A DNA stretch of 64,000 nt from Hydrogenophaga sp. (GCF_014773545.1 NZ_SDDV01000004.1:1-64000), one strand, 5' to 3'; positions 1-9,402 are shown, counted from the first letter of the stretch. Notes: generated by a model not told the origin, from the sequence alone. Made by a program: numbers and translations.

Positions 1-1
1 T

Positions 2-343
2 CTGCCCTCCACCACACGCCTGCCCAATCGGCCAAAGTCCAGCGTTCCAACGTCAATTTTTTCGGTACAGTTTGGCTTCGGCATTGCCCGCTCGTTTGAT
101 CAAGATTCGATACCTCGATTTTGGGCACACAAGGGCAATGTCGTCCTCTTTTACGGGGGGTACGGTGAAATATCCGGGCTAAGCCCAGTGGCAGTGCAAG
201 CGTGGCTGCAGGGCGAATACCCCTCCATCGGCTGCATTGCGCTGACCGAGGCAGAGGCGAACTATTGGCGCACGCAGGCACAAGCCTCATCCACAACAAC
301 ATCTGCCAAAGAGTCAGCGAAACAGAGAGGGCTTGAACCATGA
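2..343 (+). CDS. C-terminal part of an unrecognised protein (cut by window edge)
   Basis: An open frame runs from base 2 to a TGA at 341-343 (113 residues) with no start inside the window, so this is the tail of a longer gene. The visible part has a compact, possibly globular section (FGFGIARSFD, VVLFYGGYG, LQGEYPSIGCIALTEAEA) and a Ser/Thr/Lys-rich polar tail. I do not recognise the family. The stretch is less GC-rich than the rest of the window and uses AT-ending codons more freely, which may mean accessory or transferred DNA ending here. A short GC hairpin (374-378 with 383-387) follows the stop but lacks a T run. That it is coding is inferred only from the uninterrupted frame and protein-like composition. 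Confidence 0.45.
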   Translation: MPSTTRLPNRPKSSVPTSIFSVQFGFGIARSFDQDSIPRFWAHKGNVVLFYGGYGEISGLSPVAVQAWLQGEYPSIGCIALTEAEANYWRTQAQASSTTTSAKESAKQRGLEP

Positions 344-608
344 ATACATGGCCCAACCGTGGGGGCTCCAGCGGCCCCTGCTGGGGCTGAATGATAGAAA
401 ATCCAAAGAAACAAACAGACAAGGTGACCAGCAGAGCAGTTCGGTCTGACTCAAGCCAACAGGCCTCATCGAATCCCGGTGCGGTTCAGTCACGCCAGTC
501 GGCACGGTATTGCGGATCATGAGCTGCTTGCGGGGCCGCCCTGTTCGCTATGCGGCTCAAGGCTTCACATGGCTGGATTAATAATTGCCCGCTTCCAACA
601 AACGACTC

Positions 609-1001
609 ATGAAAAAACTCATCCGCGTCGGCTTCAAAACTCTTCGGATCGTGCTCGGTCCGTTCATGTTGATCAAAGAACGCCTCACCCAGCCCAAGGG
701 CGTGCTGCGCGAGCCTGTCGCGCAAACCACCGTCAACCTGCAGTGCCAGAACTTGGCGCTCTACCAGTTCAGCACCTGTCCGTTCTGCATCAAAGTGCGG
801 CAGGAAATGCGCCGCCTCTCGCTGCCCATAGAGCTGCGCGACGCGCAGCACAACGCAGCACAGCGCGCCGAACTGCTGCAAGGCAGCGGCGCCACCAAGG
901 TGCCTTGCCTGAAGATCATCGACGCCGCCGGGCAGAGCCAGTGGCTGACCGACTCGAGCGCCATCGTGGCCTACCTGCGCGTGCGGTTTGCGGCGGACTG
1001 A
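609..1001 (+). CDS. Glutaredoxin-family thiol oxidoreductase
   Basis: 130 residues from ATG 609; an upstream TTG at 585 would add eight residues but has no support. About 45 N-terminal residues are basic and hydrophobic (MKKLIRVGFKTLR, LGPFMLIKERL) and precede a glutaredoxin fold: a beta strand LALYQF, the redox motif CPFC, then TKVPCL with the cis-Pro expected for the thioredoxin fold, and a C-terminal helix ending in VAYLRVRF. Members reduce disulfides or glutathione mixed disulfides using glutathione. The N-terminal extension could associate with the membrane; that is inference. It stands alone, about 265 bases after the preceding partial gene and before a regulator with its own promoter. 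Substrate unknown. Confidence 0.8.
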   Translation: MKKLIRVGFKTLRIVLGPFMLIKERLTQPKGVLREPVAQTTVNLQCQNLALYQFSTCPFCIKVRQEMRRLSLPIELRDAQHNAAQRAELLQGSGATKVPCLKIIDAAGQSQWLTDSSAIVAYLRVRFAAD

Positions 1002-1073
1002 ACGGCTGTCGGCGGTCGGTCTGGCGTTTGCTGACCGGACGTTCGATAAAATCAAGCCGCACACATAAATATC

Positions 1074-1103
1074 TTGACACATTTCATATTGGCGAATTAC
1101 ATT
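1074..1103 (+). promoter_or_regulatory. Predicted sigma-70 promoter of the LuxR-type regulator
   Basis: A consensus -35 TTGACA (1074-1079) is followed after 18 bases by TACATT (1098-1103, 4 of 6 matches to TATAAT). It lies in a short AT-rich stretch 33 bases before the ATG at 1137. Predicted from sequence only. Confidence 0.5.
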
Positions 1104-1136
1104 TGAGACAATGTGAAGCGTTTATGGAGTTGCTTT

Positions 1137-1817
1137 ATGCTGCCAGTGTCAGATGTGAGTGAAGGTGTGGCCGCTGTGGCTGCGCTGGGCGTGCTCGATG
1201 CTGTTGATTACGGCATACTGATGCTCGACGAGCAGGGCAAAATCCTGCAGCACAACCGCTTGGCGCAGCAAGAGATGCAGACGGCGGACATCGTACTTGC
1301 ACGGGGCGGTTTCCTGGTCGGTTGCAGCAGCGACCTGACGGCACAGATCAATCGATCGATTCAGCGCGCCTGCCGCGGCCAGCGTGAACTGCTGCTGTTG
1401 TACGCCAGACAGCGCGAATTGCCTACCGCGTTCGTTCCTCTGAAAGAGCCGCTGGCTATGGATGCATCCCGGGTGTTGGTGATTATGTCGCGCCAGAACA
1501 TTTGGGAGAACTTGGCGCTGCCCATGTTTGCCCGCTCCAGCGGCCTGACCCGCTGCGAGGAGGCGGTGCTGATGGGCTTGTGCCGGGGTTTGAATGTGAC
1601 CCAGATTGCCCGCCGCCATGGGGTGGCGCCGTCTACGGTGCGCAGCCAAGTCAAGACCTTGCGTGAAAAAACCGCCAGCACCAGCATTCGCGAGCTGCTG
1701 CAGCGCATTCACAAACTGCCGCCGGTGCAGATGCTTATGCTCGGCGCCACGCCGTTGAACCCAAATCTGGCAGAAGACCGCTCAGTTGGGCGCGTCCAAC
1801 GACCTGATTTGGCTTGA
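1137..1817 (+). CDS. LuxR-type (helix-turn-helix) transcriptional regulator with PAS-like N-terminus
   Basis: 226 residues. ATG 1137 is chosen over an upstream GTG at 1113 because GGAG (1126-1129) sits seven bases before it. The N-terminal half resembles a PAS-like sensing domain (DYGILMLDEQGKILQHNR, typical of PAS openings). The C-terminal part is a LuxR/GerE helix-turn-helix, LTRCEEAVLMGLCRGL then VTQIARRHGVAPSTVRSQVKTL, in which the second helix is the likely DNA-reading helix. There is no receiver domain with a phosphorylatable Asp and no obvious autoinducer domain. It is monocistronic with its own promoter and converges on the minus-strand cyclic-di-GMP gene. The signal and targets are unknown. 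Confidence 0.8.
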   Translation: MLPVSDVSEGVAAVAALGVLDAVDYGILMLDEQGKILQHNRLAQQEMQTADIVLARGGFLVGCSSDLTAQINRSIQRACRGQRELLLLYARQRELPTAFVPLKEPLAMDASRVLVIMSRQNIWENLALPMFARSSGLTRCEEAVLMGLCRGLNVTQIARRHGVAPSTVRSQVKTLREKTASTSIRELLQRIHKLPPVQMLMLGATPLNPNLAEDRSVGRVQRPDLA

Positions 1818-1836
1818 ACTGAGGCGCGCGTGAGGG

Positions 1837-4458
1837 TTACGCCTGAAGCAGGCGGCGGCTTGGGGCGCTGTACAGGAAGGCTTCGAGCTGCTTGATGGGC
1901 AGCGCAGGGGCAAACAAGTGGCCCTGAAAGTATTCACAACCCTGGGAGGCCAGAAAATCACGTTGTTCCCGGGTTTCCACCCCTTCGGCCACCACTTGCA
2001 GGTGCAGGCTCTGGGCCAGCTCAATGATGACGCGTGCGATCGCTGCGTCGTGTGGGTCGCTCAGGACGTCGGCCACAAAGCCTTTGTCGATCTTGAGCTG
2101 ACTCAGCGGCAAGCGTTTGAGACACGACAGCGAGGAATAACCGACGCCAAAATCGTCAATGGCCAGTGTGACCCCGAGCGCCCTGAGCCGACCCATTTTC
2201 TGAATCGTGATCTCCATGCGGTCGGCCAGCAGGCTCTCGGTCAGCTCGAGCTTGAGTTGCGGCGCTCGGATGCCGGTTTGCTCGATTGCTTGCAACACCA
2301 GATCGACAAAGTCAGGGTGACGGAACTGATGCACGCTGACGTTGACAGAAATGCTCAAGTGAGCAGTCGATGAATTGTGGGCCCAGGCGGCGAGTTGCTC
2401 GCAAGCGGTTTGCACCACCCATTGACCGAGCGGCAAAATCAGACCGGTGTCTTCTGCCACGGGGATGAAGTCGTTGGGTCGCACCAGGCCGCGCTGGGGG
2501 TGTTGCCAGCGCAGCAGCGCTTCTACGCCCACGACCTCGCCCAGGCGATCCACCTGCGGCTGGTAGTGCACCTCGAATTGCTGTTGGCGCAGCCCCATGC
2601 GCAGATCGGCGCCGATGGCAGCGCTGGCGCTCATCGTGGCTTGCATGGTGGGGTCGAAAAAACAGACGGCGTTGCGCCCCTGCGACTTGGCTTGATACAT
2701 TGCCAGGTCGGCTTGTTTGAGCAGTTCACCGACCTCGCGCTGCAGGCCGTCGAAAACCGTCACGCCAATGCTTGGCGTGGCAAAGTGCTGGTGGCCCGCG
2801 AGCTGAAATGGGTCGCGCAGCATATTGAGCACTTTTTCGGTCAGTGCGCCCGCCTTTTGAAGCGCCGTTTTGCGGTCGAGCCCCAGATCATCGGCCATGA
2901 CGACGAATTCGTCACCACCCAGGCGCGCGACGGTGTCGGTCTTGCGCACGCTTTGCGTCAGGCGCTTGGCCACATGTTGCAGCAAATGGTCGCCGATGTG
3001 GTGACCCAGCGTGTCGTTGATGACCTTGAAATGATCCAGGTCTATGAACATCAGCGCACCGTGCTGACCCGAGCGGGCGCAGTGTGTGAGGGCTTTTTGC
3101 AGCCGGTCGAGCAGCAACTGGCGATTCGGCAGATCGGTCAGAGCGTCATATAGCACCATGTGGCGGATCATGTCTTCGGCGTTTTTGCGCTGCGTGATAT
3201 CGCGTGCGACCGCCACCCAGTGGCGCGCCTGCTCAGCGCTGGCTTGCACTGACATGACTTCCAGCTCGATCCAGAAGGAGCCCCCTTTTTTGCGCTGCAG
3301 CCGCAGCTCGGTGCGAGCCTGATCGACCTGTTGCAAATGCGACAACAGGTCCTGCAGGCGGTCATCGAGTTCGAGCAGTATGCGCGGGGATTGTCCCAGC
3401 ACTTCGGCGCGGCTGTAGCCGGTGTGACGCTCGAAAGCGTCATTGACGAAAACGATCAGCGGCTCTGGACCGTTGTCGGCACACAGTTCGGCAATGACGA
3501 CAATGTCGTTGAGCCGGGACACGCTGGTTTGCAGCAGCAAGAGTTGTTCTTGCGAGCGGCGTCGTTCGGTGACGTCGCGCAAATACACCGTCAACCCTTC
3601 GGCAAACGGGTAGGCGTGCAGCTCCAGCCACTTGCCCAGCGAGGGGAAAAAATCCTCCAGCTCGACCCGGTGCTTGCTTCTGAGGGCGCGTCCCAGTTGC
3701 AGGCGCAGCCGCTGCTCCAGGACGGGCCCCATGCCATGCCACAAGGGACGCCCCAGCATGTCGGCGCTGGTTTGCTGCAGCAGGCGTTCGCTCTCCTGGT
3801 TCGCGTAAGCAAAACAGCACTGGCGATCGAGCGTCACAAAAGCCTCGCTGATGCTGGCCAGTGTGGCGGCCAGTCGATTGGCCAGCCGAACGGCTTCATC
3901 CTGTGCCTGCTTTTGTGCAGAAATATCCTGTACCGTGCCTTCGATGTGCAGCAACTGGCCGGCGCCGTCGTACACCGCGTGGCCCAGCGTTCGCACCCAT
4001 TTGGGGTTCGACCCCGGCGTCAGAAGTTGCGCTTGCGTCTCGATCATCGTCCCATGGCGGGTGCAGCGCTCGAGCTGCTGGCGCAACTGGACGCGCGCCA
4101 TGGGCGCAAAGCAGTGCAGCAGCTCGTCTAGCGTGCCCAGAGGGCTGGCCGAGGTCAGACCCAGCACCACGGCGCAACCGACCGAGTGCTCAAGCTGCCC
4201 GTTGGACGGATCGATAGTCCAGCAGCCCACAGCGGCGGTGTGCTCGACCAGATTGAGTCGGCGTTCGTTCAGACCGGGTGCGGCAGACATTTCAAGATCG
4301 CGCACAAGCGCAGGCTGCACCGTCAAAGACGCAGCGGCAGGTGCAGCAAGATCGGTGGCAGCAGCAGGGCCGCGTCGGCTGGCGAGCAGCAAGGTCCAAT
4401 CCCGCCAGCGGGCGGTATCGAGCGGGTTGGCTGGCGGGTTCGGATCGGGAGCGTTCAT
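1837..4458 (-). CDS. PAS-GGDEF-EAL cyclic-di-GMP signalling protein
   Basis: 873 residues from ATG 4458. The frame stays open upstream to 4716, but those 86 codons look unlike the family. Three PAS-type segments (roughly residues 65-190, 195-300, 310-425) precede a GGDEF domain (about 430-605) and an EAL domain (about 615-865). The GGDEF active site is intact (RLGGDEF) and carries an RxxD inhibitory site five residues ahead (RKTD), so diguanylate cyclase activity with product inhibition is possible. The EAL domain keeps EALLRW, ELTES, DDFGVGYSS, KIDKGFV and EGVE, the metal and catalytic set of active c-di-GMP phosphodiesterases. Both activities therefore look possible. No membrane segment is evident from this start, so it is probably cytoplasmic. 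Which activity dominates and what the PAS domains sense cannot be told. Confidence 0.88.
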   Translation of the reverse strand: MNAPDPNPPANPLDTARWRDWTLLLASRRGPAAATDLAAPAAASLTVQPALVRDLEMSAAPGLNERRLNLVEHTAAVGCWTIDPSNGQLEHSVGCAVVLGLTSASPLGTLDELLHCFAPMARVQLRQQLERCTRHGTMIETQAQLLTPGSNPKWVRTLGHAVYDGAGQLLHIEGTVQDISAQKQAQDEAVRLANRLAATLASISEAFVTLDRQCCFAYANQESERLLQQTSADMLGRPLWHGMGPVLEQRLRLQLGRALRSKHRVELEDFFPSLGKWLELHAYPFAEGLTVYLRDVTERRRSQEQLLLLQTSVSRLNDIVVIAELCADNGPEPLIVFVNDAFERHTGYSRAEVLGQSPRILLELDDRLQDLLSHLQQVDQARTELRLQRKKGGSFWIELEVMSVQASAEQARHWVAVARDITQRKNAEDMIRHMVLYDALTDLPNRQLLLDRLQKALTHCARSGQHGALMFIDLDHFKVINDTLGHHIGDHLLQHVAKRLTQSVRKTDTVARLGGDEFVVMADDLGLDRKTALQKAGALTEKVLNMLRDPFQLAGHQHFATPSIGVTVFDGLQREVGELLKQADLAMYQAKSQGRNAVCFFDPTMQATMSASAAIGADLRMGLRQQQFEVHYQPQVDRLGEVVGVEALLRWQHPQRGLVRPNDFIPVAEDTGLILPLGQWVVQTACEQLAAWAHNSSTAHLSISVNVSVHQFRHPDFVDLVLQAIEQTGIRAPQLKLELTESLLADRMEITIQKMGRLRALGVTLAIDDFGVGYSSLSCLKRLPLSQLKIDKGFVADVLSDPHDAAIARVIIELAQSLHLQVVAEGVETREQRDFLASQGCEYFQGHLFAPALPIKQLEAFLYSAPSRRLLQA

Positions 4459-4799
4459 GTGTGGTGCGGCGCCAGCCCAGTCTGGCAGCGCAGGCAACGG
4501 GTAGATGGTACGAAATATCAGATCGAAAGCACGGATGACAAGAACAAGCGCCGACTTTGCACACAGGATAAGGGTGTGTCTGAAACGCCGAAATGTACCG
4601 CTGTCAAGTGCAGTATCGGGTGAATTCCGAACATCCTGAGCCAGAACGCCTTGCGCGGCGCAGACACAGGACGTGCAGCCCTGTATGAGGCAAGCAGCAG
4701 CGGCGCAGCTTGCCATAAAGCAGCCCGGCGCTGGGCCGCGTAGCGCGGCGTTTCACACCCGCAGGCCAAGCAGCCGACGCCGACTGCCCGCTGCGCCGC
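4459..4799. other. Gap between the GGDEF-EAL gene and lipA
   Basis: 341 bases without a supported gene. The minus-strand frame of the GGDEF-EAL gene remains open to 4716, so a longer N-terminus with a hydrophobic stretch cannot be fully excluded. On the minus strand a TTGACA occurs at 4607-4602, but no convincing -10 follows at 16-18 bases. No terminator with a T run was seen behind lipA. Confidence 0.4.
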
Positions 4800-5792
4800 T
4801 CAAGGCTGGGCAGGGAGGGCGTGCGCCAGCGCCGCTTGCGCCTGCACGTCGGCGTGGTAGGAGCTGCGCACCAAAGCGCCCACGGCGGCGTGGCTGAATC
4901 CCATCTCATACGCCTTTTGCTCAAACAGACGAAAAGTATCCGGGTGCACGTAGCGTTGCACGGGCAGATGGTGGCTGCTCGGGGCCAGGTACTGGCCGAT
5001 GGTCAGCATCTCGATGCCGTGCGCGCGCAGGTCGCGCATCACGTCCAAAATTTCTTCGTCGGTTTCGCCCAACCCCAGCATCAGGCCGCTCTTGGTGGGA
5101 ACATGCGGGAATAGGGCCTTGAATTTTTTCAGCAGGTTCAGGCTAAAGGCGTAGTCCGAGCCTGGGCGAGCCTGTTTGTACAGGCGCGGCACGGTTTCCA
5201 GGTTGTGGTTCATCACGTCGGGCGGTGCGGCCTTCAGAATCTCTAGCGCACGCTCGTCGCGACCGCGGAAGTCGGGTACCAGCACTTCGATCAGCGTGCC
5301 CGCAGACAGCTCGCGCGTCTTGCGAATGCATTCGACGAAGTGGCCTGCACCGCCGTCGCGCAGGTCGTCGCGGTCCACGCTGGTGATGACCACGTACTTG
5401 AGTTTGAGCTGGGCAATCGTGCGCGCCAGGTTCTCGGGCTCGTTCACGTCCAGCGGATCCGGGCGACCGTGGCCCACGTCGCAGAACGGACAGCGGCGCG
5501 TGCACTTATCGCCCATGATCATGAAGGTGGCGGTGCCCTTGCCGAAACATTCGCCGATGTTGGGACAGCTCGCCTCTTCGCACACGGTGACCAACTGGTT
5601 GGCGCGCAAAATGCGCTTGATTTCGTGAAAACGGCTACTGGGTGAGCTGGCTTTGACGCGAATCCAGTCAGGTTTTTTCAGCGCCGGCGCGGGCACAATT
5701 TTGATCGGGATGCGCGCCGTCTTGGCCTGGCTTTTTTGTTTGACGCGGGCGTCGTAGGCGGGTGCCTCAGGGGCGGTGTCGGAAGTGCTCAT
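4800..5792 (-). CDS. lipA: Lipoyl synthase
   Basis: 330 residues. This radical-SAM enzyme inserts two sulfur atoms into protein-bound octanoyl groups, making the lipoyl cofactor of pyruvate and 2-oxoglutarate dehydrogenases and the glycine cleavage system. The auxiliary cluster cysteines are in [12 protein letters not shown] (C71, C76, C82) and the SAM cluster is CTRRCPFC (C97, C101, C104). The conserved RSSYHA near the C-terminus supplies the serine ligand of the auxiliary cluster. The N-terminal 40 residues are a basic extension of the kind common in this order. It lies 16 bases downstream of lipB in the unit ybeD-lipB-lipA, so octanoyl transfer and sulfur insertion are co-expressed. Confidence 0.97.
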   Translation of the reverse strand: MSTSDTAPEAPAYDARVKQKSQAKTARIPIKIVPAPALKKPDWIRVKASSPSSRFHEIKRILRANQLVTVCEEASCPNIGECFGKGTATFMIMGDKCTRRCPFCDVGHGRPDPLDVNEPENLARTIAQLKLKYVVITSVDRDDLRDGGAGHFVECIRKTRELSAGTLIEVLVPDFRGRDERALEILKAAPPDVMNHNLETVPRLYKQARPGSDYAFSLNLLKKFKALFPHVPTKSGLMLGLGETDEEILDVMRDLRAHGIEMLTIGQYLAPSSHHLPVQRYVHPDTFRLFEQKAYEMGFSHAAVGALVRSSYHADVQAQAALAHALPAQP

Positions 5793-5808
5793 CAGAATTT
5801 GTGCCGCA

Positions 5809-6507
5809 TCAGGGGCTCAGAATGGCGCAAAGATTTAGACCCAGCACCTGCGCCACCTCATCGCAGGTGACTTGCAGACCGATTGTAGAAAGGTCTATCG
5901 CCTGCAAGCCCATATAGCCACAGGGGTTGATGCGATCGTAAGGACTCAGGTCCATCGCCACATTGAGCGCCACGCCGTGGTAGGCGCAGTGGCGACTGAT
6001 CTTGATGCCCAGCGCGGCAATTTTGCCCAGGCCGTTGAAGTCGGGGCTGGCGGCTGCGCTGCCGGGCGCACGTTGCTGCGGTCGCTGCGCCAGCAAGGCG
6101 TGGCCGAAGGGGTCACGCAGCCGCAGGTAAACGCCTGGTGCGCCAGCCACGCGGTGGCCGCTGACCCCGTAATGGTTGAGGGTGCGCAGCAGCGCTTCTT
6201 CCAGCCGGTACACATACTCCTTCACAAAGTAGCCGGCGCGCCTGAGGTCGATCAGCGGGTAGGCGATCAGTTGACCGGGGCCGTGGTAAGTGACCTGACC
6301 GCCGCGGTCGGTTTGCACCACCGCAATGGCACCCGGTGCCAGCAAATGATCAGAGCGTCCCGCCAGACCTTGGGTGAACACCGGCGGGTGCTCGCACAGC
6401 CACAACTGGTCGGGCGTCTGTGCAGTGCGCGCTGCACTGAAGGACTGCATGGCTGCCAAGGTGCTTGCATACTCCACCCGGCCCAGGTAATGCAACGCCA
6501 TCTTCAT
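5809..6507 (-). CDS. lipB: Octanoyltransferase
   Basis: 232 residues. LipB moves octanoate from acyl carrier protein to lipoyl domains, making the substrate for LipA. Family motifs are the [13 protein letters not shown] block with the conserved His, [11 protein letters not shown] with the catalytic Lys, and PCGYMG with the acyl-accepting Cys. An insertion ([20 protein letters not shown]) lies before the lysine motif and makes it slightly longer than the E. coli protein. Its ATG overlaps the stop of ybeD by four bases (ATGA), a sign of translational coupling, and lipA follows after 16 bases. Confidence 0.96.
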   Translation of the reverse strand: MKMALHYLGRVEYASTLAAMQSFSAARTAQTPDQLWLCEHPPVFTQGLAGRSDHLLAPGAIAVVQTDRGGQVTYHGPGQLIAYPLIDLRRAGYFVKEYVYRLEEALLRTLNHYGVSGHRVAGAPGVYLRLRDPFGHALLAQRPQQRAPGSAAASPDFNGLGKIAALGIKISRHCAYHGVALNVAMDLSPYDRINPCGYMGLQAIDLSTIGLQVTCDEVAQVLGLNLCAILSP

Positions 6508-6788
6508 AGCACGATCTTGACCATAGGATGCGAGCTCAGGCTGCGATACAAGTCATCGAGTTGCGCGCGGTTCAGTACCCAAACCCACAAGGTCAGGCCA
6601 AGATAACGCCCCGTCTTGCTCGGGCGCTGCTCCAGCGTGCTCAGATCAAAGCCAGGATCACAGGCGAGTGCCACCTGGGCCATGGCGGTCACAAAACCAT
6701 CTGCATTCGCACCCATTACCTTGATCGGAAAACGGCAAGGATAGACAATCAGCGACGGCTCGGGTGTGGTCTGTGAGGGCACGTTCAT
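6504..6788 (-). CDS. ybeD: DUF493 family protein, YbeD-like
   Basis: 94 residues. Small cytoplasmic protein of the DUF493/YbeD family, with the typical [11 protein letters not shown] start and a C-terminal section around [10 protein letters not shown] and [12 protein letters not shown]; it has a ferredoxin-like, ACT-resembling fold in characterised relatives. Function is unsettled; in many proteobacteria it sits directly before lipB as here, which suggests a role around lipoylation. It is the first gene of the minus-strand unit and overlaps lipB by four bases. Confidence 0.9.
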   Translation of the reverse strand: MNVPSQTTPEPSLIVYPCRFPIKVMGANADGFVTAMAQVALACDPGFDLSTLEQRPSKTGRYLGLTLWVWVLNRAQLDDLYRSLSSHPMVKIVL

Positions 6789-6939
6789 GAACGAATTATC
6801 CGGGCAAGCGCACCGGATCGGTTTGCACGAGGGAGTAATCGGGCCTACTCGGCGCGGGCCGCCTCAGGAGCGACCTGCGCAGACCGCCGGTTCCAGGGCA
6901 AGAAAAAACACGATCTGAAGCGGGTCGCGCAGCCGACAC

Positions 6940-6970
6940 TTCTAGCCAGGCTGGGGTTTCTACGTATAAT
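6940..6970 (+). promoter_or_regulatory. Predicted promoter of the atp operon
   Basis: A perfect TATAAT lies at 6965-6970, 58 bases before the atpI start. The -35 side is weak: the nearest T-rich hexamer, TTCTAG at 6940-6945, gives a 19-base spacer. The site is in the only sizeable gap before the operon, between divergent ybeD and atpI. Confidence 0.5.
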
Positions 6971-7028
6971 TCGCGGCTTTGCAGCAGCTCACACACCCGC
7001 AACAAGATCGACATTTGTCACGACTACA

Positions 7029-7547
7029 ATGCAAACGTCACAAGGCTTGGTGAAACAAGTCAGAGATTTCAGCGATGAGCATGAAGTTGGGGTGCAGGAG
7101 CCCGATTTCAAGCCCTTGTCGCGCGAGCAAGCGCAGCAATGGCGCGCTGGTCAACCTGTTTTCTCGGTCTGGCGCTTGCTTGGCGTGCAGTTGCTGGTAG
7201 GTTTGGTGGCGGCTGCGCTGGGTTGGGGGCTGACGCAGTCGGCTGCTCTGGCTTGGTCGGTTCTTTATGGTGCTGCTGCGGTAGTGCTGCCGAGTGCGGT
7301 GATGGCCTTTGGGGTCACGATGAGCGTCACGGCCCGGCTCTCTCCCGGGTTTGAACGCATCGCGATGGCGGCGTTCTTGTTTTGGGAGGGAGTCAAGATT
7401 GCGTTGGCGGTGCTCATGTTGTGGGTGGCGCCTCAGGTGGTCTCTGATCTGAGTTGGCTCGCCTTGCTGGCGGGCCTGGTGGTGGTGTTGAAGGTGAACT
7501 GGTTTGGCTTCATGATCCAGCGCCGGCGCTCAATTCAAAACGGTTGA
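7029..7547 (+). CDS. atpI: ATP synthase accessory protein I
   Basis: 172 residues. Small inner-membrane protein encoded first in many proteobacterial atp operons; in studied species it assists c-ring assembly or ion supply and is not part of the final enzyme. A polar N-terminus of about 45 residues is followed by four hydrophobic segments (around LLGVQLLVGLVAAALGW, SVLYGAAAVVLPSAVM, AAFLFWEGVKIALAVLML and SWLALLAGLVVVLKVNWF). Sequence conservation in this family is low, so the call rests on the topology plus the position 25 bases before atpB. Confidence 0.88.
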   Translation: MQTSQGLVKQVRDFSDEHEVGVQEPDFKPLSREQAQQWRAGQPVFSVWRLLGVQLLVGLVAAALGWGLTQSAALAWSVLYGAAAVVLPSAVMAFGVTMSVTARLSPGFERIAMAAFLFWEGVKIALAVLMLWVAPQVVSDLSWLALLAGLVVVLKVNWFGFMIQRRRSIQNG

Positions 7548-7571
7548 AGTTCCGATAGATCGGTTAACAAA

Positions 7572-8441
7572 ATGGCTTTAGAAGATATTGGCCCGACCCC
7601 CAGCGAATACATTCGCAAGCATTTGGTCCATCTGACCAACAAAGAGCAGGATTTCATCGTTGATTTCACCGTCATCAACATCGACTCGGTGGTGGTCAGT
7701 TCCTTGCTGGGGGCTTTGATTTGCTTTGTCATGTGGCGCATCGTGCGCCACGCCAGCGCCGGCGTGCCGGGGCGTTTTCAGGCCGCTTTTGAGTTGCTGG
7801 TCGAATACGTAGACCAGCAGGCCAAGGCCAACATTCGCAACGCCGCCAGCCGCAAAGTGATCGCCCCGATGGCGCTGGTGGTGGCGCTGTGGGTCTTCAT
7901 GATGAACGCCATGGATTTGATTCCGGTCGACCTGTTTCCCCATATCTGGGGTACCGTCGGGCCGGCGCTCGGCTTGCCGCACTACCTGCGCGTGGTGCCC
8001 ACGGCCAGCCTGGCGACCACCCTCGGACTGGCGTTCGCCGTGCTGTTGATGTGCCTTTACTACAACATCAAGATCAAGGGCTGGGGCGGCTGGGGGCATG
8101 AGCTGGTCAGCGCGCCTTTTGGCACCAGCAAAAATATTTTCATTGCCATCCCATTGGGCATCTTCAACTTCAGCATGCAGGTGATCGAGTACATCGCCAA
8201 AACCGTTTCGCACGGCATGCGGCTGTTTGGCAATATGTTTGCCGGCGAGCTGGTGTTCATGCTGATCGCCCTGCTGGGTGGTTTTGCCGCGCTGTCGCTG
8301 GGCGGTGGCTTCTTATTCCTCGGGCATTTGATCGCTGGCACGGCGTGGGCTATTTTCCATATCTTCGTCATCACCTTGCAAGCGTTCATCTTCATGATGC
8401 TGGCCCTGATTTACCTCGGGCAGGCGCATGATGCGCACTGA
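7572..8441 (+). CDS. atpB: F1Fo ATP synthase subunit a
   Basis: 289 residues. Stator subunit that forms the two proton half-channels against the c-ring. The essential arginine is present in GMRLFGNMFAGE (R217, equivalent to E. coli R210), and the last helices carry the usual polar residues. The N-terminus (about 20 residues) is extended and polar, as in other betaproteobacteria. It lies between atpI and atpE in the standard operon order. Confidence 0.97.
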   Translation: MALEDIGPTPSEYIRKHLVHLTNKEQDFIVDFTVINIDSVVVSSLLGALICFVMWRIVRHASAGVPGRFQAAFELLVEYVDQQAKANIRNAASRKVIAPMALVVALWVFMMNAMDLIPVDLFPHIWGTVGPALGLPHYLRVVPTASLATTLGLAFAVLLMCLYYNIKIKGWGGWGHELVSAPFGTSKNIFIAIPLGIFNFSMQVIEYIAKTVSHGMRLFGNMFAGELVFMLIALLGGFAALSLGGGFLFLGHLIAGTAWAIFHIFVITLQAFIFMMLALIYLGQAHDAH

Positions 8442-8504
8442 TCTCACGCCGTCTGGCGTGTGCATCGGTTGGTTTTTTGTCTTTCGTCAACTTCTTGTTT
8501 TTAA

Positions 8505-8780
<276 letters not shown>

Positions 8781-8799
8781 GGTGACGTCGGCTGCTGCC

Positions 8800-8843
8800 G
8801 GCTGCGCCGTTGCCTGCAGTTGGCTGCGCCGTTGCCTGCAGCC
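8800..8843 (+). repeat. 22-base tandem duplication in the atpE-atpF gap
   Basis: Bases 8800-8821 and 8822-8843 are two adjacent copies of a 22-base unit; the first 20 bases (GGCTGCGCCGTT.. to ..TGCAG) are identical. It lies in the 113-base gap between atpE and atpF, where many relatives have a shorter spacer. It may be replication slippage. Confidence 0.85.
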
Positions 8844-8893
8844 GTATTGCGCGCATGCGTTAACATTTTCACCACTCACAGAAAGGCGTTGCG

Positions 8894-9364
8894 ATGAATA
8901 TCAATGCAACCCTCTTTGCGCAGGCCATCGTTTTTGCGATTCTGGTCTGGTTCACGATGAAGTTCGTGTGGCCACCAATTGCCAAAGTGCTTGATGAGCG
9001 TGCGCTGAAGATTGCCGAGGGCTTGGCTGCCTCCGAGCAGGCCAAGTCCGAGTTGGCAGTTGCCAACAAACGCGTCGAAGCCGAATTGAATCAGTCGCGC
9101 AACGAGTCGACCACGCGGCTGGCAGAGGCCGAACGGCGTGCCCTGACGGTGATCGAGGAAGCCAAGCTGCGTGCCAGCGAAGAGGCGGCCAAGATCATCG
9201 CTGCCGGGCGCCTGGAAGCCGAGCAGCAAGTCGTCAAGGCGCGTCAGGCTCTGCGCGAGGAGGTGGCTGCGCTGGCGATCAAGGGGGCCGAGCAAATCCT
9301 CAGGCGCGAAGTCAACGCCGGGGTACACGCCGAGTTGCTGGGCCGCCTCAAGGCTGAGCTGTGA
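8894..9364 (+). CDS. atpF: F1Fo ATP synthase subunit b
   Basis: 156 residues. One N-terminal membrane helix ([23 protein letters not shown]) followed by a long charged helical stalk rich in Ala, Glu, Lys and Arg, which dimerises and forms the peripheral stalk linking Fo to F1 through the delta subunit. The length matches the E. coli subunit. GAAAGG lies before the ATG. Only one b gene is seen, so a homodimer is expected. Confidence 0.96.
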   Translation: MNINATLFAQAIVFAILVWFTMKFVWPPIAKVLDERALKIAEGLAASEQAKSELAVANKRVEAELNQSRNESTTRLAEAERRALTVIEEAKLRASEEAAKIIAAGRLEAEQQVVKARQALREEVAALAIKGAEQILRREVNAGVHAELLGRLKAEL

Positions 9365-9402
9365 TCCCCAAGCCAGCGTCCCCAGGCATCCAAAGGTAAA
9401 CC

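Noticed and set aside
374..387. GCCCC/GGGGC hairpin behind the first partial gene
   Set aside because: Only five pairs and no T run; too weak to call a terminator.
4602..4607. TTGACA on the minus strand upstream of the GGDEF-EAL gene
   Set aside because: No acceptable -10 at 16-18 bases; best candidate matches poorly.
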